A stretch of 64,000 nt of DNA, taken from Sphingomonas sp. (lineage in GTDB: Bacteria; Pseudomonadota; Alphaproteobacteria; Sphingomonadales; Sphingomonadaceae). The notes under the pieces are model-generated. The model was not told where the DNA came from, ran no database searches, and saw only the letters and a list, made by a program, of their open reading frames with translations. This document shows positions 56,503-64,000 of the stretch, piece after piece. The stretch is taken from NCBI GenBank assembly GCA_021732445.1, contig JAKFUZ010000026.1, forward strand, positions 32,049-96,048. The letters run 5' to 3'. Both the position numbers and the translations under genes were made by a program. Within the stretch, counting starts at the first letter, position 1. Every line of letters starts with the position of its first letter.

Positions 56503-57408
56503 ATGCGCCTTCCCGATGTCAACGCCTGGGCCATTTTTGCAAGCGTGGCCGACTATCGCAGCTTCAGCGGCGCGGCCGACGCCATTGGCCTGTCAAAGGG
56601 CGCGGTATCAAAGGCGATTACCCGGCTTGAAACGCAGCTTGCGACCAGCCTGTTCCACCGCACGTCACGCCGGCTGACGCTTACCGAAAGCGGGACGGCG
56701 CTCGCCGAGCATGCCCGACGCATCCTGGCTGAGGCGCGCGCGGCACAGGCAGCCGCGCTTGAGGCGGCGGCGGCGCCTGCCGGGTTGGTGCGGGTCAGCG
56801 CGCCAATGAGCTTTGGCCTGCTGCATGTGGCGCCGTTGCTTGCCGAATTTCTGGCGCAGCACCCGGCAATCGACATCGACCTGCATTTGTCCGATGCGCA
56901 TATCGACATCATTGCGGCCGGGGTGGACATTGCGCTGCGCATTGCCGACCTGCCCGACAGTTCGCTGCGCGCGCGGCGGCTGGGCGCGGTCAAAACCCAT
57001 GTCGTCGCGGCGCCGGCATATCTGGCGCGGGCAGGAGCACCCGGCCACCCGGCCCAACTGGGCGCGCACGCGCTGCTGGCTTATGCCAACGCGCGTGGGC
57101 CCTGGCGACTAACCCACGCGACGGGGGAAGACGCCTGGGTGCGGCCGCAGGGGCGGCTGCGCGCCAACAGCGGCGATGCACTGCTTCCGGCGCTCCGGCG
57201 CGGGCTGGGCATTGCCATGTTGCCCGACTTCATCATTGCCGATGATCTTGCAAGCGGCGCGCTGGTCACGCTTTTGCCGGGCTGGTCGGTGACACCGCAG
57301 GTCGCGCTTCACCTGCTGACGCCGCCGGCCAAGCTGCGTCCGGCGCGCGTGGAGGCGCTCATCAGCTTTCTTGCCGAGCGCCTGGCCCGGCTGTGCGCCG
57401 GCGCCTGA
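56503..57408 (+). CDS. LysR-family transcriptional regulator
   Basis: 301 residues. Winged helix-turn-helix at the start (SFSGAADAIGLSKGAVSKAI, then TRLETQLATSLFHRTSRRLT) and a periplasmic-binding-like effector domain (LPDSSLRARRLGAVKTHVVA). The sequence is closest in style to the pirin/wrbA-linked LysR group. ATG 56503 gives the usual N-terminus; the in-frame extension upstream is the operator itself. Likely controls pirin-wrbA. Confidence 0.9.
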   Translation: MRLPDVNAWAIFASVADYRSFSGAADAIGLSKGAVSKAITRLETQLATSLFHRTSRRLTLTESGTALAEHARRILAEARAAQAAALEAAAAPAGLVRVSAPMSFGLLHVAPLLAEFLAQHPAIDIDLHLSDAHIDIIAAGVDIALRIADLPDSSLRARRLGAVKTHVVAAPAYLARAGAPGHPAQLGAHALLAYANARGPWRLTHATGEDAWVRPQGRLRANSGDALLPALRRGLGIAMLPDFIIADDLASGALVTLLPGWSVTPQVALHLLTPPAKLRPARVEALISFLAERLARLCAGA

Positions 57409-57411
57409 CCG

Positions 57412-58080
57412 CTATTTATTCTCGCTGTCGAGCTTGCCGTACTTCGCTTCGAAATCCGCAATGGCGCCGCGCGCCAGCAGCCCGGCCTGCTCGACCCAAT
57501 TGTCGCGCGCGATCCGCCCCTTGAAATTTCCCAGATGCGCATCGACCGTGGCGATATCGCTCGCCGACCAGCCGGCAATCTGGTCAAAGCGGCGCACGCC
57601 CAGAGAAATGAGCAGCTTGTTGAGCACGGGGCCAACCCCTTTGAGCTGCAACAGATCATCAGGCGCCCCAACCGCACCCGGCACGCCAATGGCGGTAGTG
57701 GCGCCGGAAGCGGCAGCCGTGTCCGCCGCCGGCGCTGCGGCCGCATCGCCGCCGGTCGCCATCGGCGCGGGAGCGGCGGCGGCGGAAGCAGCGGGCGTAG
57801 CGGCAGCGGGCGTGGCGGCCGGCGTGGCGCCCATGCCGGGCGTGGCGCCAGCCATCGCCGGGGGCATGGCGGCGGCGGCCTGAACGCCGGCCAAGCCCAC
57901 CGGCCCCGCCGCTGCGCCATCCACCAACGGCGCCGCCCGCGCAGCGTCATGGCCGCTGCGCCCTTGCGCCCGGCCATGGAACCGCCAGCCGTCAAAATCC
58001 GGCGCGATCCGGCGCGCGATAAGCCAGACCACACCGGCCAGCGCCAACACGATCAGCAACCCAGCGGCAACAGCCGTCAT
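57412..58080 (-). CDS. Membrane-anchored helix-hairpin-helix protein
   Basis: 222 residues: one N-terminal membrane helix (AVAAGLLIVLALAGVVWLIA), a 100-residue Ala/Pro/Gly-rich linker with repeats of PA, and a C-terminal helix-hairpin-helix domain (PDDLLQLKGVGPVLNKLLIS then FDQIAGWSASDIATVDAHL). Such DUF4332-like domains occur at the end of alphaproteobacterial envelope and NADH-quinone reductase accessory proteins; nucleic-acid binding is possible. GAGGAAAC before ATG 58080. Function unknown. Confidence 0.75.
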   Translation of the reverse strand: MTAVAAGLLIVLALAGVVWLIARRIAPDFDGWRFHGRAQGRSGHDAARAAPLVDGAAAGPVGLAGVQAAAAMPPAMAGATPGMGATPAATPAAATPAASAAAAPAPMATGGDAAAAPAADTAAASGATTAIGVPGAVGAPDDLLQLKGVGPVLNKLLISLGVRRFDQIAGWSASDIATVDAHLGNFKGRIARDNWVEQAGLLARGAIADFEAKYGKLDSENK

Positions 58081-58209
58081 CCCCGTTTCCTCTTCATCAA
58101 CAAATGCCGTGCACAAGCGCCGCAGCATGATCGCCCGCAGCAATCCTTGCATAGCCCCCAAAAAGGTCAAGCCGGTTGCGCCGGCCAGCGGGCCCCGGAC
58201 AGCCCTGTG

Positions 58210-58240
58210 CGCTCGATACTCATTTTAGGTATATCGAGCG
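58210..58240. promoter_or_regulatory. Nine-base inverted repeat with adjoining GANTC site upstream of ctrA
   Basis: CGCTCGATA (58210-58218), 13-base loop, TATCGAGCG (58232-58240). GACTC at 58240-58244 begins on the last base; it is the GANTC target of the CcrM methylase, which in Caulobacter marks the ctrA promoter for cell-cycle-timed firing. Confidence 0.5.
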
Positions 58241-58259
58241 ACTCGTGGAATGAGGCCGC

Positions 58260-58274
58260 TTAATTCGAAATTAA
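58260..58274. promoter_or_regulatory. CtrA box (TTAA-N7-TTAA) upstream of ctrA
   Basis: TTAA, seven bases (TTCGAAA), TTAA: an exact match to the CtrA binding consensus, 97 bases before the ctrA ATG; a further single TTAA follows at 58300. Indicates autoregulation. Confidence 0.75.
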
Positions 58275-58371
58275 CCTTTGTCCTTCAGAAGTCATGAGGT
58301 TAATGACGTATCGCGACCGACGGGCAATAACGGGCCCGGGCCGATCGCGAGCGACAGGGGGATAGTGCCAC

Positions 58372-59073
58372 ATGCGCGTGTTGCTGATCGAGGACGAGCC
58401 GACCACGGCCAAGGCAATCGAGCTGATGCTCTCGGCCGAAGGTTTCAACGTCTATACCACCGATCTCGGGGAAGAAGGCCTCGATCTGGGCAAGCTCTAT
58501 GATTACGACATCATCTGCCTCGATCTGAACCTGCCTGACATGCACGGCTATGACGTGCTCAAAAAGCTGCGTGTCGCCCGTGTGCAAACGCCGGTGCTCA
58601 TCCTGTCGGGCATCAACGAGATGGACTCCAAGATCCGCAGCTTCGGCTTTGGTGCTGACGATTATGTGACCAAGCCTTTCCACCGCGATGAACTGGTTGC
58701 GCGCATCCATGCGGTCGTGCGCCGCTCCAAGGGCCATTCGCAAAGTGTTATCCGCACCGGCAAGCTCGCCGTAAACCTTGATGCCAAGACCGTTGAGGTC
58801 GATGGCGCCCGTGTCCACCTGACCGGCAAGGAATATGCGATGCTCGAGCTGCTCAGCCTGCGCAAGGGCACCACGCTTACCAAGGAAATGTTCCTGAATC
58901 ACCTATATGGCGGCATGGACGAACCGGAACTCAAGATCATCGACGTGTTTATCTGCAAGCTGCGCAAGAAGCTCAGCATGGCATGCGACGGTGACAATTA
59001 TATCGAAACGGTTTGGGGCCGTGGCTATGTGCTGCGCGAACCCGACGACGGGGTGGCCGCCAAGGTCGCTTGA
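58372..59073 (+). CDS. ctrA: Cell-cycle response regulator CtrA
   Basis: 233 residues. Receiver domain with [20 protein letters not shown], phosphorylated Asp in [12 protein letters not shown] and the Lys in [11 protein letters not shown]; OmpR-type winged-helix DNA-binding domain ([20 protein letters not shown] ... [21 protein letters not shown]). This is the conserved CtrA sequence of alphaproteobacteria, master regulator of replication and division, and often of motility or secretion genes. It is preceded by its own binding site and followed by a strong terminator. Confidence 0.97.
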   Translation: MRVLLIEDEPTTAKAIELMLSAEGFNVYTTDLGEEGLDLGKLYDYDIICLDLNLPDMHGYDVLKKLRVARVQTPVLILSGINEMDSKIRSFGFGADDYVTKPFHRDELVARIHAVVRRSKGHSQSVIRTGKLAVNLDAKTVEVDGARVHLTGKEYAMLELLSLRKGTTLTKEMFLNHLYGGMDEPELKIIDVFICKLRKKLSMACDGDNYIETVWGRGYVLREPDDGVAAKVA

Positions 59074-59097
59074 ACGTTCACAAGAGCTAATCGGGGG

Positions 59098-59135
59098 AGA
59101 TCCGCGGTTCCGGGGGGGACCGCGGATCTTTTTTT
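59098..59135 (+). terminator. Intrinsic terminator after ctrA
   Basis: Perfect 11-base arms AGATCCGCGGT (59098-59108) and ACCGCGGATCT (59119-59129) with a G-rich loop, followed by a run of seven T. A textbook rho-independent terminator. Confidence 0.93.
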
Positions 59136-59172
59136 GGTGGTGCCGGGCAGCCAATACTCATAAACCGCGCGA

Positions 59173-59772
59173 ATGAGCGCCTTTGCCGGAACAAAGGGCT
59201 ATTCCGAGCAGGCGCCCGCCTTGTTCGAGCGCTATGAACGCTTGTCGTTCGAGGCGTCGCACGGGGCCATAATCGGGCTGATCCCAAAAAGCGGTCGGGC
59301 AATCGGCGCCGGCACCGGGCGCGACGCGGCCGCGCTTGCACGGCGCGGGCACCATGTCGTCGCCGTCGAGCCGACAGCGGCATTTCGCAAGGCAGCGGCC
59401 CTGCGGCATCCGTCGCCTCGCATTTCGTGGATCGATGACGGCCTGCCCGATCTTCGGGTCGTCACCGCATTGGGTGCCGCATTTGATTTTGTCCTGATAT
59501 CGGCAGTCTGGATGCACCTCGATGCCCAAGAACGGGCGCAGGCGATGCCGGTCGTCGCGCGCCTCATGGCCCGGGGCGCCGTCCTGGCGATGACGCTGCG
59601 CCACGGCCCGGTCCCGCCAGGGCGTTTGATATATGCAGTAAGCCCCGAGGAAACCGTGCGGCTGGCGTCGCAGGCGGGGCTTAGGTGCCTGATGAACACC
59701 AACGAAAACGCAAAAGGCTATGCCAATCTGCAGGCCGGCGTCCGCTGGTCACGCCGTGTTTTTTATCGATAA
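59173..59772 (+). CDS. Class I SAM-dependent methyltransferase
   Basis: 199 residues with a Rossmann methyltransferase fold: IGAGTGRDAAALARRGHHVV (motif I, with Ala instead of the usual Asp just before it), AVEPTAAFRKAA (acidic ribose ligand), DFVLISAVWMHLDAQERAQA (motif post-II). Small-molecule substrate likely but unknown. It follows the ctrA terminator and is convergent with the amidohydrolase. Confidence 0.8.
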   Translation: MSAFAGTKGYSEQAPALFERYERLSFEASHGAIIGLIPKSGRAIGAGTGRDAAALARRGHHVVAVEPTAAFRKAAALRHPSPRISWIDDGLPDLRVVTALGAAFDFVLISAVWMHLDAQERAQAMPVVARLMARGAVLAMTLRHGPVPPGRLIYAVSPEETVRLASQAGLRCLMNTNENAKGYANLQAGVRWSRRVFYR

Positions 59773-59779
59773 ACTCGCG

Positions 59780-61423
59780 CTATTTTCGCGCAAATTCCTT
59801 GCGGCCGCCGACCCATGTTTCCTCCACCACGGTCGCGCGCAGCTCGGTCGCCGAGGCAAGGGTGGGGTCGCGGTCGACAATGATGAAGTCGGCATATTGG
59901 CCCGGCGCCAGCCGACCGAACTGCTTTTCGGCAAAACCGGCATAGGCCGCGTCCTGCGTATAGGCTTTCCAGGCCTGTTCGCGCGTGAGCCGTTCCTGCG
60001 GCTGCCACCCGCCAACAGGCTCGCCATTGGCTTCGGCCCGCGTAAAACCCGCTGCCCAGCCGGCAAACGGATCAGGACTTTCGACCGGAAAATCGGTGCC
60101 AAAGGCAAGCCCCGCCCCGTTTTTGAGCATCGTTGCCCAGGCATAGGCGCCCGCCAGCCGCCCGCTGCCCAGCCGCGCCTCAGCCATGGTGCGATCGCTC
60201 GTCTGGTGCACTGGCTGCATCGAGGCGATGGTACCATGCGCGCCAAAGCGCGGCAGGTCGGCGGAATCGACAATCTGTGCATGTTCCACCCGCCAGCGCC
60301 GGTCGCCCGTGTAGGTGGGGGCGAGTTCGTCGATAGCATCCAGCACCTGGCTATTGGCCTTGTCACCGATCGCGTGCACCGCGACCTGATAACCATCCAT
60401 CGCCGCCCGGCTCATTTTGTTGCGCAGCATCGCGTCCGACAGAAACCCGGCGCCTGTCTGGCCGGCGGCATCGCTATAGGGCGCCTTCAGCCACGCCCCG
60501 CGCGAGCCGAGCGCGCCATCTGCATAGAGCTTCACGCCGTTGAGTTTCAATCGCCCATCATAGAGCCACGGCGTCGGGCCGGTGCCGCCGATGCGCAGCG
60601 TGTCCTCTAAGCCCGCGCCATAGCTCATCAGCCGCAGCCGGAGCGAGCCTGCGTCCCCCATCCGCCGATAAGTCAGCCAGTCGTCGATGCTGGTACCCAT
60701 GTCGGCCGCCGCGGTAATGCCGAACGACAGGAGGATCGCCTGCGCCTTCAAAAACGCAACCGCCATTTCCTTGGGCAAGGGCTGCGGCACGGATTTTTGC
60801 ACCAGCGCCTGCGCGGCATCGACGAACACGCCCGATGGACTGGCGCCCGCCCGCTCGATGCGCCCGCCCACCGGCGACACGCTTTTCGCCGATACGCCCG
60901 CTGCCTTGAGCGCAGCCGAATTGCCCCAGCTTGCGTGCCCGTCGGCGCGGGCAAGCCACACCGGGCGGTCGCTCACCACGGCATCAAGATCAGCCGCGGT
61001 GGGGAACCGGCCAAGGCCCCATTTCTCCTGGTTCCACCCGCCGCCCAAAATCCATTTCCGCTCGGGGTTTGCCGCGGCATAAGCGGCGATCCTGGCCTTG
61101 GCTTCGTCCAGCGATCGGGTGTCCGACAGGTCAAGCTCGAGCGCGCGAAAGCCCAGCTCCATGATGTGGCCATGCGCATCCACAAAACCGGGCAGCAGCA
61201 CCTTGCCCTGAAAATCAGCGCGCCAGTCAGGCCGCTCGGGGCGCTTGTCGCCACGCTGGAGCAGGCGAACGACATGGCCGTCGGCGCTCATCACAAGGCC
61301 AGTGAAGCGCACAACGCGGCCCTGCTCGTCAAGCGTCACGCCGTTCACATTGTCGATCAGCGAGTCCGCGCGTGCCGGCGTCACGGCGATCAGCGCACCA
61401 GCCAGCAGCAACAGCATCTTCAT
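59780..61423 (-). CDS. Exported amidohydrolase, YtcJ/AepA-like
   Basis: 547 residues with a signal peptide (MLLLLAGALIAVTPARA). Metal motifs: GFVDAHGHIMELG (HxH), LKLNGVKLYADGALGSRGAW, VAVHAIGDKANSQVLDAIDE, WRVEHAQIV and FGTDFPVESPDP. This set defines the YtcJ-like amidohydrolase-3 group, mostly periplasmic in sphingomonads; the substrate is unknown. ATG 61423 follows GGAGGG; an upstream ATG (61489) leaves an Arg-rich extension that fits less well. Divergent from ilvA. Confidence 0.88.
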   Translation of the reverse strand: MKMLLLLAGALIAVTPARADSLIDNVNGVTLDEQGRVVRFTGLVMSADGHVVRLLQRGDKRPERPDWRADFQGKVLLPGFVDAHGHIMELGFRALELDLSDTRSLDEAKARIAAYAAANPERKWILGGGWNQEKWGLGRFPTAADLDAVVSDRPVWLARADGHASWGNSAALKAAGVSAKSVSPVGGRIERAGASPSGVFVDAAQALVQKSVPQPLPKEMAVAFLKAQAILLSFGITAAADMGTSIDDWLTYRRMGDAGSLRLRLMSYGAGLEDTLRIGGTGPTPWLYDGRLKLNGVKLYADGALGSRGAWLKAPYSDAAGQTGAGFLSDAMLRNKMSRAAMDGYQVAVHAIGDKANSQVLDAIDELAPTYTGDRRWRVEHAQIVDSADLPRFGAHGTIASMQPVHQTSDRTMAEARLGSGRLAGAYAWATMLKNGAGLAFGTDFPVESPDPFAGWAAGFTRAEANGEPVGGWQPQERLTREQAWKAYTQDAAYAGFAEKQFGRLAPGQYADFIIVDRDPTLASATELRATVVEETWVGGRKEFARK

Positions 61424-61535
61424 CTTGGCAGCCCTCCAGCGCGCAACAGGACGCGCGACCCGGTTTTGCGTCATCGCGCCTTGTCGCATAAGGCGTGTTT
61501 CTTCGCCGCGCCAGATGGGCTAGGCCACCCATCCT

Positions 61536-62768
61536 ATGGCGACCGATCCCCAATCCGCACCGCACCCGGTAACAATCGACGATGTGCGCGCAGCCCATGC
61601 CCGCATCGGCGATGCCATTGTGCGCACGCCGACGCTCATCAGCCGCACGCTGTCGCAATTGACCGGGGCGACAGTGTATCTGAAGTTCGAAAATCTCCAG
61701 TTCACCGCAGCCTATAAGGAGCGCGGCGCGCTCAACACGCTGTTGCAGCTCAACCCGCAGGTCGCAGGCGTCATCGCGGCATCCGCCGGCAACCACGCGC
61801 AAGGGCTTGCCTATCACGCCAACCGGCTTGGCATTCCGGCGACCATTGTGATGCCGACCAACACGCCGACGGTGAAAGTCATGCAGACCGAAGGGCATGG
61901 CGCGACCGTGATCCTCCACGGCGACGCGTTTGACGATGCCTATGCCCATGCCCGCGAGCTGGAAGCAGCGCGCGGCTTCACCTTTGTCCACCCGTTCGAC
62001 GATGCGCGCATCATTGCGGGGCAAGGCACCGTTGCGATTGAGATGCTGGAGGACGTGCCCGGCATCGACACCTTCGTCACACCAATTGGCGGCGGCGGGC
62101 TGATTTCAGGCATGGCAACAGTGGCAAGGGCATGGGGCCGGCCAATCGACGTGATCGGGGTTGAGGCAGAGCTTTTCCCCTCAATGTACAACCGCATCAA
62201 CGGCACGAGCATGCCGTGCGCGGGCGACACGCTGGCGGAAGGCATTGCCGTGAAGGAGCCGGGCGCCATCACCTCGCAGATGGTGGCCGACCTCGTCGAT
62301 GACATCGTGCTGGTGAGCGAGCGCAGCCTTGAAGAAGCCGTGAGCCTGCTCCTCCAGATCGAAAAAACAGTGGTCGAAGGCGCCGGTGCGGCAGGCCTTG
62401 CTGCACTCCTCCAGCACCCCGAGCGGTTTCGCGGCAAGACCGTGGGCGTCGTGCTGTGCGGCGGCAATATCGACACGCGGCTGCTCGCCAATGTGCTGTT
62501 GCGCGACCTTGCCCGCTCGGGCCGGCTTGCGCGGTTGCGGGTGCGGCTGCAAGACCAGCCGGGCGCGCTGTTCAAGCTGGTGCGCGTGTTCGATGCCGAG
62601 CGCGTCAACATCATCGAGGTTTATCATCAGCGCGTGTTCACCACGTTGCCGGCCAAGGGCCTCATCACTGACATTGAGTGCGAAACGCGCGACCGGGCGC
62701 ATCTTGACCGCCTGGTCGAGGCCATTCGCCTGGCGGGCTATGAAGTCAGCCTTGTCGAGCTGGCATGA
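61536..62768 (+). CDS. ilvA: Threonine ammonia-lyase
   Basis: 410-residue PLP enzyme that converts threonine to 2-oxobutyrate for isoleucine synthesis. PLP Lys in FTAAYKERGALNTL, ASAGNHAQGLAYHANRLG, the Gly-rich phosphate loop TPIGGGGLISGMAT, and one C-terminal ACT domain (LQDQPGALFKLVRVFDAERV). The single ACT domain points to the shorter form, with isoleucine or valine regulation possible. Identity clear. Confidence 0.93.
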   Translation: MATDPQSAPHPVTIDDVRAAHARIGDAIVRTPTLISRTLSQLTGATVYLKFENLQFTAAYKERGALNTLLQLNPQVAGVIAASAGNHAQGLAYHANRLGIPATIVMPTNTPTVKVMQTEGHGATVILHGDAFDDAYAHARELEAARGFTFVHPFDDARIIAGQGTVAIEMLEDVPGIDTFVTPIGGGGLISGMATVARAWGRPIDVIGVEAELFPSMYNRINGTSMPCAGDTLAEGIAVKEPGAITSQMVADLVDDIVLVSERSLEEAVSLLLQIEKTVVEGAGAAGLAALLQHPERFRGKTVGVVLCGGNIDTRLLANVLLRDLARSGRLARLRVRLQDQPGALFKLVRVFDAERVNIIEVYHQRVFTTLPAKGLITDIECETRDRAHLDRLVEAIRLAGYEVSLVELA

Positions 62769-62947
62769 ACGCGCCGCCAATCTGCCCCAAAGCGACACGG
62801 TTCGAGCCGCGGTTCATCAACAATCCACAGCCATCTTGGTGCTTTGGTACGATTTCGTGGTAAAGCCGCTTTTCACGACCGGCGCGACGATTCATAACGC
62901 CATTTCAAGCGCTGGCACGGGGCCGGTGCGCTAGAGGATTACGGGCG

Positions 62948-63721
62948 GTGACCGCACCCTTTCGCTTTCCGCGATTCTTTGTGACGAGCCCGTCGCCATG
63001 CCCCTATTTGCCAGGCCGGCAGGAACGCAAGGTGTTTACCGAGCTGAACGGTCCAAACGCAACCGAGCTTAACGATGCGCTTGGTCGCATCGGTTTTCGC
63101 CGCAGCCAGTCGGTTGCCTATCGGCCAAGTTGCGCGGGGTGCTCGGCCTGTGTCTCGGTACGGGTGGTGACCGGGGCGTTTGAGCCTAACGCGACCCAGC
63201 GCCGCTTGCTGCGCCGGCATGACGACATCGAGATCATCGCCTGCCGGCCATGGGCAACCGATGAGCAATTCGCGCTGTTGCGCCGCTATCTCGCCGCACG
63301 GCACCCAGGCGGCGGCATGGCCGGCATGGATGAGAGCGATTATGCCGACATGGTCGAGCAAAGCCCGGTAAAGTCATCAATCGTGGAATATCGCGAGCCG
63401 TCGGCGCATGGCCGGCGCGGTCGGCTGGTGGGCGCCTGCCTGACCGATCAGCAGGGCGATGGCCTGTCGATGATCTACAGCTTTTTCGATGCCGATCATG
63501 AGCGCCGGGCGGGGCTTGGCAACTTCATCATCATGGACCACATCCTGCGCGCGCGCGCCATGGGCTTGCCCTATGTCTATCTTGGCTATTGGGTGAAGGG
63601 GTCGGACCGGATGTCCTACAAAACGCGGTATCGGCCAATCGAGGTGCTTGGCCCCACTGGCTGGTCACTGCTCGACGATGCCGAGCTGCCGGGGGCGGCG
63701 ACCCGCCCGCTTCAGGCCTGA
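62948..63721 (+). CDS. bpt: Aspartate/glutamate leucyl- or arginyltransferase (Bpt/Ate)
   Basis: 257 residues. N-end-rule aminoacyl-tRNA protein transferase: [18 protein letters not shown], the Cys cluster [13 protein letters not shown], and the acetyltransferase-like [38 protein letters not shown]. It attaches Leu (Bpt) or Arg (Ate) to acidic N-termini, marking proteins for ClpAP. GTG start behind AGAGGA. The 179 bases between ilvA and this gene hold nothing recognisable. Confidence 0.93.
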   Translation: MTAPFRFPRFFVTSPSPCPYLPGRQERKVFTELNGPNATELNDALGRIGFRRSQSVAYRPSCAGCSACVSVRVVTGAFEPNATQRRLLRRHDDIEIIACRPWATDEQFALLRRYLAARHPGGGMAGMDESDYADMVEQSPVKSSIVEYREPSAHGRRGRLVGACLTDQQGDGLSMIYSFFDADHERRAGLGNFIIMDHILRARAMGLPYVYLGYWVKGSDRMSYKTRYRPIEVLGPTGWSLLDDAELPGAATRPLQA

Positions 63722-63869
63722 ACAGCGCCAGAAACCATCCCGGCCAGATGAATTGTGGCGGACGGCAGCGCCAAACTGCCGGGCCGCGAACCTGCTCCCC
63801 TGCGCTGAATTTCTGTTGGGCGCGCAATGACCGCAACGCCGCAAGGATGGGCGCCAGCGCAACGCAGCG

Positions 63870-64000
63870 TCACTCGACATTGGGCAGTTGCGCCACGTCG
63901 ACCGCGACTTCTAGCGCCTCCTCGCCATCGCCAAGCCGGAACCCAGCAACCGGCGCCGCGGCGGCCGCATCGAGGCCCACGGCGACACGTACATGCCCGG
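63870..64000 (-). CDS. C-terminal end of an unidentified protein, cut by the window edge
   Basis: 43 codons in one open minus-strand frame: Ala/Val/Asp-rich, with FRLGDGEEALEVAVDVAQLP shortly before the TGA. Codon choice fits a real gene. No family can be named from this piece. Confidence 0.5.
   Translation of the reverse strand, partial: GHVRVAVGLDAAAAAPVAGFRLGDGEEALEVAVDVAQLPNVE

Overview
The window reads as chromosome of a GC-rich alphaproteobacterium, most likely of the order Sphingomonadales. The pointers are MipZ, an intact CtrA gene preceded by a TTAA-N7-TTAA box and a GANTC site, a Bpt/Ate aminoacyl-transferase, and the phoH-ybeY-corC / lnt-metK-trmB neighbourhood. The order is inferred from gene content, not from a search. 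Coding density is high and about 70 genes or fragments can be supported.

Bases 1-18.6 kb are housekeeping. They hold the 3' part of topA, a MAPEG protein, panC, mipZ with an overlapping J-domain gene, a phosphohexomutase, an ExoX-like exonuclease and phoH-ybeY-corC. A PQQ-type dehydrogenase, a winged-helix regulator and a VOC protein follow, then lnt, metK, a DUF5694-like protein and trmB. Two broken site-specific recombinase fragments lie against tRNA-Ser(GGA) at 18.0-18.6 kb, a decayed integration site.

Bases 19.8-38.1 kb are the outstanding region: a complete non-flagellar type III secretion system (T3SS) in two divergent operons around an AT-rich 0.6 kb regulatory region. The leftward operon encodes SctU, a FliO-like protein, SctQ (with a strong internal start for a SctQ-C product), SctR, SctS, SctT and a small LuxR-type regulator. 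Downstream on the same strand are a putative toxin with a C-terminal Endonuclease_NS_2-like domain and a YezG/DUF600-like putative immunity gene. The rightward operon encodes a lytic transglycosylase, SctV, SctC, SctD, SctF, SctI, SctJ, SctK, SctL, SctN, SctO and SctP, almost all overlapping. No translocon, gatekeeper, secretion chaperone or host-directed effector gene is visible. A nuclease/immunity pair beside a T3SS without translocators suggests a T3SS that delivers a toxin to other bacteria. This is the leading hypothesis and is not shown by sequence alone.

Bases 38.3-42.7 kb are the str operon (rpsL-rpsG-fusA-tuf, leftward). S12 carries Arg at position 88, where streptomycin-sensitive bacteria have Lys.

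Bases 43-64 kb are again housekeeping and envelope genes: a GT-C type glycosyltransferase, bactofilin, two amidohydrolases, pyruvate dehydrogenase E2 and E3 with two small membrane proteins between them, a universal stress protein, an M28 peptidase and an RcnB-like repeat protein. Then come msrC-arfB-rluA-like, a WrbA-like quinone reductase, pirin with a divergent LysR gene and a clear operator, a helix-hairpin-helix protein, ctrA, a methyltransferase, ilvA and bpt, ending in a partial unknown gene.
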